The notes below the pieces were generated by a model that made no database searches, was not told the DNA's origin, and saw nothing but the letters and a program-made list of their open reading frames with translations. The position numbers were made by a program, and so were the translations under genes. Of a stretch of DNA of 64,000 bases, positions 44,221-57,574 are shown in pieces (position 1 is the stretch's first letter; every line of letters begins with the position of its first letter). Source of the DNA: Owenia fusiformis (Eukaryota > Annelida > Polychaeta > Sabellida > Oweniidae); the NCBI GenBank assembly GCA_903813345.2, contig CAIIXF020000007.1, forward strand, positions 19,021,564-19,085,563, read 5' to 3'.

Positions 44221-47087
44221 CCAACCTTTAAATGTAGTGAAGCAGAAAGGGGTGAGTCTCTGATCTTTATGGATTAAAGACTGATTTTACTGTGATTCTA
44301 TAGTTTTCTAGTATGCTTTTGGAAAACTTCATACCTTGGAAACCCAAGATGTACGAGTCTCTTGTTTAGCTGTTAAAACTGAACAGTAATGAAGAAAGCA
44401 AAGCAATCAATGTTTCTGGTTTCAAAATACACCCTACTTGGATATGTAGAGACCAGATAAGAAATAATGTTGTTGAATGTACATGTCTAAAAAGATAACA
44501 GCGATAGAGCATTTTCCTTGTGTTAGTTCTTCATATATTATATATACATGTACTTTAAACAGCCCTTCACATGGTAAAAAAAACATGGTTTACCATGTAT
44601 TTCTTTCACTTTTAGAGAATCACTATATTTGCATCCAGTCAAAATGAAACATCATGTAAAATTACTTTTTGGAAAAGGCAAGATAAGAATTTTGCAAAAC
44701 AGCTAAGGTCAAAACTACATGAAGTGAACAAGGATAATACTTAAGGGATACTAATCTTTTTTCAAGAAAATCTAAATTAAGGCTTGAGAAAGGTTGACAT
44801 TAAATGCAACATTCTAAGGTGACATCAATGTACATCTAATACTGCATCTATTTCAATAGTTTAGAGCTTTCTTAGAACTGGAGCTATCTATCATTATAGT
44901 AACTTGGTGATTCGTGGAAAAGTAATTTCTTGCTATATTAATATCCTGTCACACCTGATGCCAAATAACAAAAATAGAGCATTCTAGGTGGCGTATTTTC
45001 TTCCTATAAATAGGGGCGTGGTCGTGATAACTTTGTCAAGGTTCCTACAACCTTTAAAGAATAAAATATGATGAAGAACACAATACACTATTGGGATCCA
45101 TTTCTTCAAAATATTATGGAGCAAAATTTTTGATTCTCAATTTTACTTCATGTTGTAATTAACAATACTATGCTGATATCAGAAATCATCCTGCATTTTT
45201 TAAATCATGGTCTATAATTCATATTATTCAGACAGTTCTCTGGATATGTACAAGCAAGCAGTAGTAACAGTTCAATGTTATTAATACACACCATAACAAA
45301 TGGAATGCAGTGTATTTCCGTAAAACATTCTTGGCTAGTTTAGCAATATAAGAAAGTTCATTGCACTTTCTGGTACTGAACATTTGGCATTTGAATCATA
45401 TACCATAAAACATGTTAGTTTCACCTACAAGTGATATGACATAATGGTTCAATTCATGAATTTCACCTGATGATACTTATAATTGTACCATTAAATTGAG
45501 TGGATTCATTGCGCAAAAGACTTTCCTGTAGATGACACAAACATTTTTGATAAAAAAAACAATTCTACAATAGTATTCTAAGTTGATATGTAACATGTTT
45601 TATATGTTAGTCATGCATAAACCATCTATTTTACCTCCAGAGATCTTGTAAGTAAGGTATGAAAGGTGGTGGGGGCATGTGTTACAAGGGATTGAAACAG
45701 TAACGCTACTAGAATTGTGACAAACCATTTAAGATGGTTCAAGTTTTTGAAGGCTATTTAACAATGGCTGGCCTTGCATATATTGTGCTCCAGCAGCGCG
45801 ATTTAAAAAATGATACACATGGGTCTGTTTTTCAATCATAAAATGTTTGTCAGTCTTCGATTTCATTTCCATCTATTCGACTACCTTTTAGCTGTGCAAT
45901 TAGAATGAATTTCGTGAAAGAGGGGAAATAACAATATACTAAAATTATTCGAAACAAAAATAACAAGACATAGAATAGACCAAATGTACTAAAAGGAACT
46001 ATAGAATAAATGAAGTGCAATATCTTAGATCTAATATTTGAACAATCTATTCTGAGATTCCCTACATATGTACACTATTCTCCACAAGCTTTTTGTGCTT
46101 GGGGTTGAATTTACTCATTTTCAATATAGAAAGTGTCCAAAATTTATAAAAATTTAACTATTAATGAAATTTCAGAGTTTAACTGGACTGTATTTTCAAC
46201 CGAGTATATGGCAATTTCAACAAATTTCTAAAAGGAAAAGGGTGTGGTTTCTTTACACCCTAAAGTGACTAGTAGTTGCATTAATAAGAGGTGAATCTCT
46301 CGTTCATAAGTAAAATCAAGCTACTGAAAATGGTAGTTTCTTCAATACAGCAGGGGATACATTTCATCTTACAAAAATAGAAGAGAAAACACTGTGGGAG
46401 GAGGATATTGACAATATGAAGTTTACTAAGCTATAAAGGTATTTGGAATAACAGTTTAAGAAGACAAAACTGCTTTTATCATTCTGTGTTTCGTTAAGCC
46501 TAAGTGTGGGAGTAACACTCAACTGAGTTGTTATTATCCAATGCTTATTGATGTTCTTTAGTGCTTCTTCAGTATAATTGATTTTATAGACATCCTTTTC
46601 CAAATGGAAGGATGTTCCGTATCATCTGAAGCACAGATAGCTCTTGACATTTTTCATTTAACCTTTTCTATTCTTGATTTTAAAATGGTGTGAAACCAAA
46701 CTATTTTTCATTTTTAGCCAGTTTTTGAAATATAATATGCCATTTAATAAAATGATCATGCATAACACAATTTCAAATCCTATATATATTCATGTGTTAG
46801 ACAGATATTAAGAGAGGTGAGTGGGCAACACAACCTTTAAAACCTAATTTCTGCACTGTTTTAGCCTTCCCCTCTCTTAATTGTCTGTTATATCTTTGAT
46901 TAAATGGGCCAATCCACCTTATAATATATATACATGTAAGCCATATTAGAAGCATGATCAATTTACATGAACTACTTGTTGATTATTTCGACTCAAATCC
47001 ATAAGTATCTGAAATAGGATTCATATAGGCAAATTATTCTGATGTACAGAGGTTGAGATGAAACTGTCTTTCAAATACATTTAAGTC

Positions 47088-47694
47088 TTAAAGTCCCTGT
47101 GTAAAGTTTGAAAATGACTTAATTTTATCAGCTTTTCATTTCTCAAATATTCAAATTTCCCACCATTTTCCCAAAAATTTTAAAAAATTTAACCATCAAA
47201 TGTTCCTCCATTCATTTCAAAAAGATGACCTTTTTAACTAAGGAACTAAAGACACACTATTTTAATAATAAAATGCCATATCTAATGTTCTACTCCAATG
47301 TTTTAGCATATAAAACATAGTTTGCAACCTAAGAGATGTCATTATGACTCACTCAGATGGCAAAATCTTTTTGAATTTTTTTTTTCTATGTCAATCATTT
47401 CTAAATATGCTAAACTTCAAAAATAAACCAATGTAGATTGTCTTACCAGGTCAAAAGGAAAAATATCCATGTACATGTATTCTGTTTTAGAGATTATTGT
47501 ACCATTGGTTTCTATGATAACTAATTCTCGCTTATTTATGAACCATTTTTCTAAATTCTTTCGGCAAAAACATGTGAAGATGAATGCTATGTATTGGTAT
47601 GAATTATTGCTCTATTAAAAGATAAGTGTGACTTCTAAAATTTAATTATAAATAAATTCACGATTTTTGTTTAAACTTTATATGGGGGCTTTAA
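47088..47694 (-). mobile_element. MITE family C, copy 3 (inverted, diverged)
   Basis: It begins TTAAAGTCCCTGTGTAAAGT and ends ATATGGGGGCTTTAA. The interior matches family C in reverse, for example AAATGCCATATCTAATG and AGATTGTCTTACCAGGTC. It is more diverged than copies 1 and 2, so probably older. Confidence 0.75.
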
Positions 47695-48874
47695 AAATCA
47701 TGTAGCTATGAGAAGATACAAGGTAAACTGAAAGGCAAATAAAACAAACTTTACCATGACAACATGAAATCTAAAATTGAAATAAACTAAAGTACTCATC
47801 AACACTTCCAAAGATCCTTAATTTCAATGTTCTCAAGTGATATAAATAAATATAATTACATATTAACACCTTCAACCTTCAGAAAAATCAAAAATAAATT
47901 CAATCTATTTAGTAGATGAGGAAGCCCCGCCTCTTGTGACTCCGACTATATGAGTTTTAATAGGGTCACAAGACCCTCTGGGGTCATGACAAATCTCAGA
48001 TATTTAACAAATAAAGCCCCAGAGGCGCATTAATGCACCTATTTATTTAGTAAGATAAAAATATCTGCTAATCAAGGATGATAAAAATATTATTATTCTA
48101 TAGACTAGGAGAAACCACCAAACTGTTAGTAGATTCACTAAATTATTTTGCATTTATATACAAAATTAACTCTACTTGGATAAAATTAGCGTTCTATCAT
48201 ATTGCAATCAATTCCTCATATAAATACAAATATATGATAATAATAGGATATAATGCTTTCAAGAAATGAGCCCAAAAACGGGAATTTTATAGTAATTGAA
48301 TTAAGGTAGGCCCCTCACTGGACGAAACATTCTGAAAATTGCTAAAAGTGGGGGTCATTGTAACAGCTCCCACTCAGTCAATATTTTATCAATTTCTGTT
48401 TTCTTAATATGGAATGAAAGATGAATATCCACTCCAAATGTAAAAATAAACATCAGTGTTAAATACATACAGCAACATGCTGTACATGTATTAAAGCTTT
48501 GAAAAGAAGTGAAAAACACTTTAATAGTTATATACAACCTTTAATATACTGATACAGATAAATACAATAGACAAAACAAAAACATCAAATTATGAAAAGA
48601 AATCCAAACCTATAAATTAGTACTTACTACTTACCCCTGATTAACCTATGATTGTAAGTCATCATATAATCCATACTCATATCACAAAGTCCCCAAACAA
48701 TTTATCTATTTATCCATATCAGATCCTTCAAAATTAATATAAAAATAATAAAACAGTTAGTCCACAAAGTTCTTCTTTCAACGAACTAGCATAAACTATA
48801 AAACCTGTTGTTTTCTAGCTGTATGAATAGTTTGTGGCTATTAGTCGTGCAAGCAGTAGTGAAAGCCTCAATTA

Positions 48875-48912
48875 CAGCTGATTGACGTCATCCAATAACC
48901 ACCAATATAAAT
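48875..48912 (+). promoter_or_regulatory. promoter-like cluster: E-box, CRE, CCAAT, TATA
   Basis: In 38 bp: CAGCTG (48875-48880), TGACGTCA (48883-48890), CCAAT (48892-48896), CCAAT (48902-48906) and TATAAAT (48906-48912), all oriented for plus-strand transcription starting near 48940. That would be antisense to HDAC intron 1. No convincing ORF follows (a weak 71-codon frame at 49006-49221). Confidence 0.35.
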
Positions 48913-51835
48913 CTCTATACTGTGCTAATAGAAGGACACTCATTTGAACAACACTACAGCACTACACGTTAACAGTATCTAATATGCAGAATAAAGCTGA
49001 TTTATGTGATGATGCATATAGTCTTGAATCAAGACACTGTGCATAAGCCTCTCCCTACTCGCCCCCCCCCCTCCCCTTACCCCCATGATCACAAGTATGA
49101 GATGGATCCCCTGAGTGTTAGAGCTCTGAATGTATTGATGAAGCTCGCTTTCTATATGAAAGGGTGCGGGAGACGAAAAGGGAAAATGGGAAGAAAAGAC
49201 TACAATGCATCATTTCTTTGAATTCTTGTAACTTTATGGTATTACCAACCCATCATAAGCAACATATCAGCTATTTTTGCATCACAACAAGAACAAGGTT
49301 ATATTTCTTATAAATTCAAAAGTTTCAGTGTTGTTCTACAGTCTGTGTTAGCCTTACTATAATATTACAATATATTATCTTTGAGCTGTATAGGACAATA
49401 CAATAATAACAACTGTCATGAACAAATATCCTATAGATAATATCACAACCTTGACATATCCAGCAGTTACCTTGAGTTTCACCTAAAACATCAACTGAAA
49501 GTATTGATATCTGATTAAACTGAACCACTGCAAGGAGGGAGGAAGGGGGGGGGGGGTGATGCACATTTATCAGCAGTCAGCCTTAACTTACTTAAAAAAT
49601 GCTGAAAAAAGGTTAATTAATACAAAATTGGTATTTGAACTATTAAAGTCAATGTAACAACGTATAATGCACAAAATACCCTGATACCCTGAAGTTTATG
49701 ATTATCTATTTTACTGAAGTAACATTTTTTTGAAAAATAAAAACTCTTAGAAGGGGAATCTTGAGAATTTAAGGTGATAAAGTAGTAATCAGTAATAATA
49801 CAATGATCAATATAAGGTATACATGTATGTACATGTATATTCTTTGGGGCTATTTATATTATAACATGAACAGATCAATATAAAGCAAGGCTAAGTCATC
49901 AACAAAGGAAAACTGAGATTGCATTGTTTCACACAACAAAATATTGTAATCCAGTCATTTTCTATGATAACTGATGGCATTTGGAGTCGAGTATACTGAT
50001 TTCAAGTATACAGATACAGCACATGTGTAAATGAATATCTAGCTTTCACGTCTTAATTCAACACAAAAAATATGGTTTCAGAGCTCCAGTGCGTGTGAAT
50101 CTGCAAATGTGCCAGCAAAATGTTTTACAATAATGGTAAACAATAGCGAAAAGTATAGCTCATATTTGACATGCTTGCGGCAATGGAATTTCCTGATATT
50201 TTATTGAACTGCTACTTTCCAGAGGGCCTTGTTTATTTGGTATATTTCACTACCCTTAATTCCCATCAGCTAGCCATACAACCCTCTGTTAAAAACATTT
50301 TGATAAGCTATGAAGATCTAATCATTTAATATATAGTTTGAATATGTACAAATATACAGAAAATGTTTTGTTATGACCTTCAAACTCTACATTCTGGATA
50401 TAGGCAAGATCAAATGTTTATCTCTAATTTCAAAAGTGTACATACTGTCAGCCTCTTTAGTCTTAGGAAGGGTACTTTCTCAGGGAATGTCCTTCTGTCT
50501 GAGCAGAGCATCCAATATAATAAACAAAACAAGTAACAGAAGTATATGGGAAGTAAAAAAACTACTGTATGAAAGTACAGCCCCCTTGAACTCATTTTGA
50601 CTCACTCATTACAATTGACATCTTCATCATATAGGAATGCCATGCTAATCAGCATCAATACAAGTAATGTGGCATCTTATAGAATATAATCATCATGTAT
50701 ATCCTTACAAAGCCTTAAAAATATATATTTAAATGTACTCTTTTCAATAATTTTACTCCTTTAAAAGATTCATCTATCCTCTGTCAGAGATAATCCTCTG
50801 ATTTAGGATTAACTAATCGAATACTGAGAATGAAGTTCAGAAAATCCAGCAACCCAATCAAAATGGCACTACCGACTTTTATGCTTTCATGAGTAGTTGG
50901 CATTCAGTTCACAAGGAAACTCCCACTTAAGGCCAGGACAGCTACTTGTGGTATAATGTGAATGTGCAATATATCATCATCTACAATATGGATTCATGGG
51001 TCTGTTTTTGGTAGGATCATCAATTTACAATTATATTTACAAAACTATTGTTCATGTGAATATGTACAGTACACAAGTGCCAAAGAAAAAGGACCAACTA
51101 TTGTAAAGGAACCCAGTGAGAAAAGAAAAAAAATCCAAGTCTACAGCAGTCATAAGGAAAATAAACCCCAAATAAGGATAGATAAACTGTTACAATAACT
51201 TGCCCTATGATAATACTAAAACTGGACATCGGGGTAAGATATGTCAAGTGCCAATGCAAGTATACACTATGCCATCAAACATCTGTATTTGCATGCCAAA
51301 TCATATGTATCTTATTCCATTGTTTTGAGTGTAACATTTTTAATTTAAACTGAAAATTTTATTCAAGATATCTCACTGTTCTGTCGATATAACCCTATCA
51401 GATATAAATATGTGAGTGTTTAGCATTTACTATCAGGGATTTGGATTGAGCTAGGAGAATCATAATACAGTTTATAGCAGTGGCATCTTTATAAGGACAC
51501 ATTGTTCATTTAATATGTACAAATGTGTAAGCACAAGAATAAAGAGCGATTAGAGACCTAAGAATAAACAAACACACCAAGAAAAATGATAATCTATCAA
51601 AGAGGATAAGCCCCAATATCCCTAAATATGATCTAACTCGCGAAAGCAGTATGTAACAGAGTAACAGTACACACTCTCCACCTTCCATTTTCAATCCACA
51701 ACTGATTATGTCCTTATACACTGAAACTCAATCCCCAGTTGTATTTCTACAATCTGAGCATCTTTAGTTTTTATGATCTCATGTTTCTTTTATGGCAATT
51801 CCTGCAATTTATTTTGAATATTGTAAATTTCATCA

Positions 51836-51957
51836 AGGCATTAACATGCAAAATGTCACCACCTGATATTTATTACAGATGCTGAAATCCGAATGCCAAC
51901 CACCAAACACTGTCCACAAAAAGGGAGGTTATAACATTTCTGGTCGTGACATTAAAA
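51836..51957 (+). repeat. GTCACCAC dispersed repeat copy
   Basis: It begins AAGGCATTAACATGCAAAATG, includes TCACCACCTGATATTTATTA, and ends TTATAACATTTCTGGTCGTG ACA. Confidence 0.6.
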
Positions 51958-52543
51958 GTTGCCTATTGGGGCATAATTTGCAGGTTCATCTCGACACACA
52001 ACATATTGTTTGACACAAAAAGACCAAACATGACAAACAGCAAAACAGACACCTTGTAAATCAGGTTCAAAACCTGATCAGATTTTGGCACTTGTCTGCT
52101 TTTTCAATGTAAATATTCAATTAAAGAAATGTTAAATCTTGCTTTCTTATGATTATACTGCCCCCTGCATGCCAACATATTCATTAGCACACGACTAGGT
52201 CAAAATAGCAATTTTCAAGGGCTTTTTTCAAGTGTAATAAAAGTACTTCTGTAGCAGTGAAGAGAATATACCATACTAGTATGGTAATATCATCAATCAT
52301 ACTTCTAAAAAGCTGTGAATAACTAGAACTTTGTACCTAAATAGAAAAATCAAGTTTAAATGTGTGTACTTCAGGTCCAGCTGGCAGTTATATTGCTGTA
52401 ATATCTATAAATAATTTCCATAAATAAATAGAGGCAAAACATCTCCAGGGGTTTTATTTGAGTAAATCACAATTGACAGAACATGAATTTGAAATTTCAG
52501 TTAGTAATTTAGCGTGTTGTTAAAAATCATTGGAAAGTAACTA

Positions 52544-53627
52544 CGAGGGGTGATCAATAAGTAATGGACGCTTTTTTACACAGATACCTTTTATAGACCA
52601 ATTCCTTTGATTTTCCTACCAGTGATACATCATTCAATAATCTATCAACTCTGAAGATTTGAAGACAAAATATATAATACATATTGATATATCCTTAATT
52701 CCGTGAAGGAGGTACAGGTACCCCGGGACCGACATTTACGTCACATATTCAGATTTTAGCCAGTTTGGTAAATTTCAGTTAGATTTGAACGTTTTATATG
52801 CAGCAAGTGTTGTGTTGTTTATATTTTTGCTGACTGGTAACACATAAACAGAAAGTATTGTAATGTCAGAGTGTTGTATGGAAGGGGTTTGCAGGTCAAT
52901 TTGAGAAAGCATTGTGGAAGAAAGGGGTGGTGAGAGAAGGGAACACCCTACTCCATATGGACAATGCACCTGCCCAAAGATCTCAAAATGTTCAGAAAAC
53001 AATATCCCTGGACCTCAAAATTGAGCCCTTGGCCAATGCACCATATTGTCCAGATCTGCTCACATGTGACTTGTTTATTTCTATACTTCTTATTTCTATA
53101 GAGAAAGGACGCAGGTTTATTGACATTGATGAAAGAAAACAACCCGTGCAACTGCATATTGCTACCATGTCAGAGAATGGATTCAGCCTTGTCTCACAAT
53201 TTTGAGTTAAGAGGATGAGGAATTGTGTACATGTAGCACTTGATGGAACCTATTTACATGGCCCTGTGGAATGAATGTGGCATGAATACCACATAGTGAT
53301 GATAAAATATTCAAAATCAACCATGGCATAACAAAATGGGGTAATTCATGACCATAATGGTTTGTTTTGTTCAGCCTGCATTCAACTGCATTGCATGTTA
53401 AACAATCTAAGATAGCTTCAGAATATGTGACGTAAATGTCGGTCCCGGGGTGCCTGTACCTCCTTCACGGAAATAAAGATATATCAACATGTAATATATA
53501 TATTGTCTTCAAATCTTCAGAGGTGATAGATAATTGAATGATGTATCACTGGTAAGAAAATCGAAGGGATTGGTCTATAAAAAGCATCTGTGTAAAAAAG
53601 CGTCCATTACTTATTGATCACCCCCCG
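52544..53627 (+). mobile_element. mariner-family element with about 208-bp terminal inverted repeats
   Basis: The ends CGAGGGGTGATCAATAAGTA and TACTTATTGATCACCCCCCG are flanked by TA (52542-52543 and 53628-53629). The inverted repeat runs inward to about 52752 and 53418, including GGTACAGGTACCCCGGGACC on the left and its near-complement on the right. The roughly 660-bp centre carries a transposase remnant. The total of 1,084 bp is a little below a full mariner (about 1.3 kb), so the centre is deleted. Confidence 0.9.
52912..53205 (+). pseudogene. mariner transposase remnant (DD34D catalytic part)
   Basis: The frame contains LHMDNAPAQRSQNVQKTISL, then NAPYCPDLLTCDLF and KGRRFIDIDE. These match the mariner LHxDNAPAH (second Asp) and PPYSPDLAPSDYHLF (third Asp) blocks at the expected spacing. 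Following sequence in another frame (NCVHVALDGTYLHGP, near 53220) resembles the family C-terminus. The first catalytic Asp and the DNA-binding domain are absent, so it is non-functional. Confidence 0.88.
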
Positions 53628-54885
53628 TATTTAGTTGCATTTGTGAAATAAGTTATCTCGTAAATATTTTTTAAGAAACACATTTTGTGAAAATCTTTAT
53701 CTGGGCTGAATACATCTATTGTAAAGGCCTCAATGCATAAACACTTATTTCTAATAAATACTTATTTCTTACAAATACTCTTTATTTAAAAAAAAAAGAA
53801 GCAAAATCTTCTGCAGAGGGTAATAAACACCTCTTTCTAGAAGACAAACACCTTTTCTAGTATTTGAAACTAGCGTCTGGCGGGCTCCAATATTAATATT
53901 GAAGGCCATATAGAAGTAAAAACCTCTTTCTAGTAAAAAAAATATTTGAGAAAGTGCTTGGGTTATCATTTGTTAACATATGCATGTAGTATTATCATAC
54001 TAAAGAGACAAGTTGCTTGAATCATCTTTAATAATGTAGCATGGAACATTCATGAGGTTAAATATGTGTTTTATTCTGTGTTATATAAACATCATTGATT
54101 ATTATGTTTTCTTCAAATGCACCTTTAAATCCCATAGAAATGAAGATCAACTATACCATATATTACAATAATTATCTTATCATAATTCCAAATATAGAAT
54201 CAACATGCATGCTCAATAGGCATTTATTAAGCTAATAATTATGATATGCATGATGGATGTTTTGATGATTCATAATGATCCCGACTATATAACAACTTAG
54301 CTCCAACGTTATCCCTTTCCCTCTAGTATTCCCATATAAGCTTCTGCTATACCATGGGCGGCTTTCAAGAGAAGCCCATGGATATACCTACTATACCGGC
54401 CCCATATAAGACCATATTTGACCCAGAATTAGCCTTTAGTTTACAACTTACTATACACCACATATATGCTCCAACTGATTCCGGTAAATATATCATACAA
54501 CTGAAAAAATATCTTATATTTACTTTTGATGAGGATGAAATAAAATCACCTCTCCCAAACTGTTTCCTGTGTATGTATGACTGCCATATCTGCTCTGTCT
54601 ACAAACAAATGCAGCATTCCTGAAAGAATGACAAACTAACCCTCCTTTCACTAAATAACAACACCTCTGTGAAGTTCACCTGCTACAGTTAGTTGTGAAG
54701 CTGATTTAGATCTCAGCTAAGTCCTCTGCAACAGCCTACCCTTTGAAAAAGTGACTGACTTCATTCCATACTCTAACTATTACTCATAAACTTCAGAACT
54801 CACGGAAGACTTTATTTCGATGGTAGAACATTATTAACTGTACAATGAGTATTAAGACACTTTTATTGATTGTTGTTCCAAAGGA

Positions 54886-55004
54886 ATTTAGTCTAGGTGC
54901 TCTACTAAACATACAGTTCATGAAAATCTAATTGAAGCGACGGTTATGTCCGCCATTTGTGACAACGGTGTCTGCCTTTACCGTAGTCAGGCTAATCCGG
55001 GGTG
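54886..55004 (+). repeat. dispersed repeat pair B, copy 2
   Basis: See copy at 36320-36437; same orientation, roughly 90 percent similar by eye. Confidence 0.75.
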
Positions 55005-57190
55005 CAAATAGAAGATCCCAGAACTTCACCCACAAATGTGAAATTGATTTGATAGAAGTCTCCCTTTCATAAATGTGTGATGATCTAGAGTACACTAATA
55101 ATGCTATAGTGGGAACTTACTAGCCTATAAGCCAAGGGTAAGTACCCCAGAACTAAATTCCAAGATCTAAAAATACCCAGGAAGTTTATATGCTATTTTT
55201 AGTTTCTGGCGGGAGATAGGGAGGAGAGAGATGTTATATGTTATGTCTCCAGCACAATTTCTCACTAAATATAGAATAAGGGGAAAATAGAATAAACATG
55301 TGTCTCATACTTATAGATGGGTTTAGGGCAGATAACACCTGGGAATATTTGTCATATAATATGAGGGGAGTGAGATATAGTTTGTATTCCAACAGCTAGA
55401 TTCGAATATCTTGAAAATATAGATATGAACCTTGGGGAAAAACCCTATAATTTTATACAAAAACTCCTAGTTGGATCAAATGTCTTCAACTGATGAAATC
55501 ATTTGAATGTCTTCAACTGATGAAATCGTTTGCTTGCAACTACATGTATTTCAAACAGCATTGACTTGCTCAATGCAATTGGGACCAATCAGTAGGAAGG
55601 GGCGACACCCCCCCCCATTCCCCCCCCCCGAACCACTGAAGATATTGCATAATAATTCTGAGTATACAAACCTTGAGGAAGGTACAAAAATATTTTAATA
55701 TGTATCACACTGAAGTACCGACCATGGGGAAGATAGTCCAGCATTTTTGTATCATCACATCATTGTTTCTTCGTTAAACTGTAATAACCATAGAAACATA
55801 ATTTTTGTGATTTCATTCTGGTTTAATCCCGTGAAAACTACAGTGATATACAATGAACATGATTTTACTACCATATGTATGGGCATACCCATCACCCTTG
55901 GTGCCACCTACTATCAAAAATATCTGTAAACATGATGATTGAATGTATGACTGAATGTATTGTATGACCAAATTCTTATGGTATGGGCTCATTTTATGAA
56001 AGGCAAGACCTATTTTATTGTAAATTGAAGTTTGTTTTAGCCTTACACTGTTGACTAATTATTGTAATTCCTAGAATATCAGATTCTCAGTCTATTTTTA
56101 TTTACATTTCCATGGCAAAGTATGGCATAAATCTTGAGTTAAGTATCTTAGAAACAAGAGGCTTACTTGCATGGTTACTTATTTAGAATCAACATTTATC
56201 ATTTATTTGATCTTAAAGTTTCCTTATCCTTATTACTATGAATAACCGAGCGACAAATTGATGGAAAGATGATGCTTGGGTGATCCCATAGGTTCGATAT
56301 ATTAGCCAAAAATAGCTATTTCTTACATATGTATTGGATCTATAAGAAATATATTTCACAAAATTAAAGTTCAAAACACCTCAATCTTGTACCATCAAGA
56401 GACTGCTAACATATTGCTTGAAATCTCTAATTTCTTCTAACTTTCGGTAATAATGAAGGAGTAGAACAAACCCCCCACTTCGAAAAAAATCATGTGATAA
56501 TGAGAATAGTAGTACATGTAGTCAATTATGTTACACAATCATTTTTACAACAATACAAATTATTTATTATATTCCTATTACCTAACTCTAAGACTTCAGG
56601 TATTGGGTTGAATTTGAACATATTTTTCATCCGTTTGCTTTTCTGTTGTTGCCATAACTTCCGCTTTAGTAACAATAATGTTGATTTATGCTTGGGTTTA
56701 TTTAAATAAGTCTGTAAAGTTCTCTGATTATTGACTCCTCCTATGTCTTCATTCATCTTCCCATTCATTGTCTCATTTGGATGCTTACATTACTTTTGTT
56801 ATATCAGGATCCATAATTTTAAACAGATTCGCTATATTTTGTAAAAATTAAGTAGGTATTTGTATATATTCCATGTTAGTAGCATTTCCAGCGATCTGAT
56901 TGGCCCATGTGACTTGAATAATTCCGAGTAAACTCAGTACCTAACCTCATTTACTTTTTTTTATCAAATATATGTTACAATCCTTGTACCTTTAAATCAT
57001 GAAATAAAACATATGAAGAAAGTAAGTTATAAGGCATCATACTATTATGATATATTATAACAAGAGGGTCATTATAATTCCTCAATTATGTGGAGCTAAT
57101 AATTGGCTGTTAACTACCAAATAGCAAATTGTTGTGAATGACTGTTCATCATTATGTCATGAAATATTACATTGTTATTATAATAATATA

Positions 57191-57574
57191 CAGGGTGTTC
57201 CCAAAGTAATAACATTTTTTAACCATTTTTCTGGCATCTGAAATCTGGCATGGTTACCCATAAAAATAATTACACCCTAATAACAAAATTAATTAATAAA
57301 ATTTAGAATAATTGATTAGAAACTGCAAAGATGGTAGACCTATTATCATCACTTCGTAATACACACAAAAATCAATTCAAATTATACCACTTCTCATCAA
57401 AAAAAAACTGGGTAGAATTTATTAAAATTGAAGTCTCTGACAATATACCTGTCACTAAGTTGTTATGCTAAGTATTTTTCATTGTATTTTTTTCATTGTC
57501 TGAAGGTCACAGTCTTTGTTTAGACATGATGACAAAATGGGAGACTGGGTGAGTTTTGCTTATTGAACACCCTG
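57191..57574. mobile_element. non-autonomous Tc1/mariner-type element, CAGGGTGTTC ends
   Basis: Left end CAGGGTGTTCCCAAAGTAAT and right end GAACACCCTG with TA on both sides (57189-57190, 57575-57576). The inverted repeat is only about 10-12 bp. 384 bp, no ORF. Confidence 0.75.

Noticed and set aside
49006-49221. 71-codon plus-strand frame downstream of the promoter-like cluster
   Set aside because: It starts at GTG, contains a poly-C derived Pro stretch and shows no domain.
54354-54623. 89-codon plus-strand frame beginning MGGFQEKPMD
   Set aside because: No recognisable domain, no homolog I can recall, and no splice or promoter context; probably chance.
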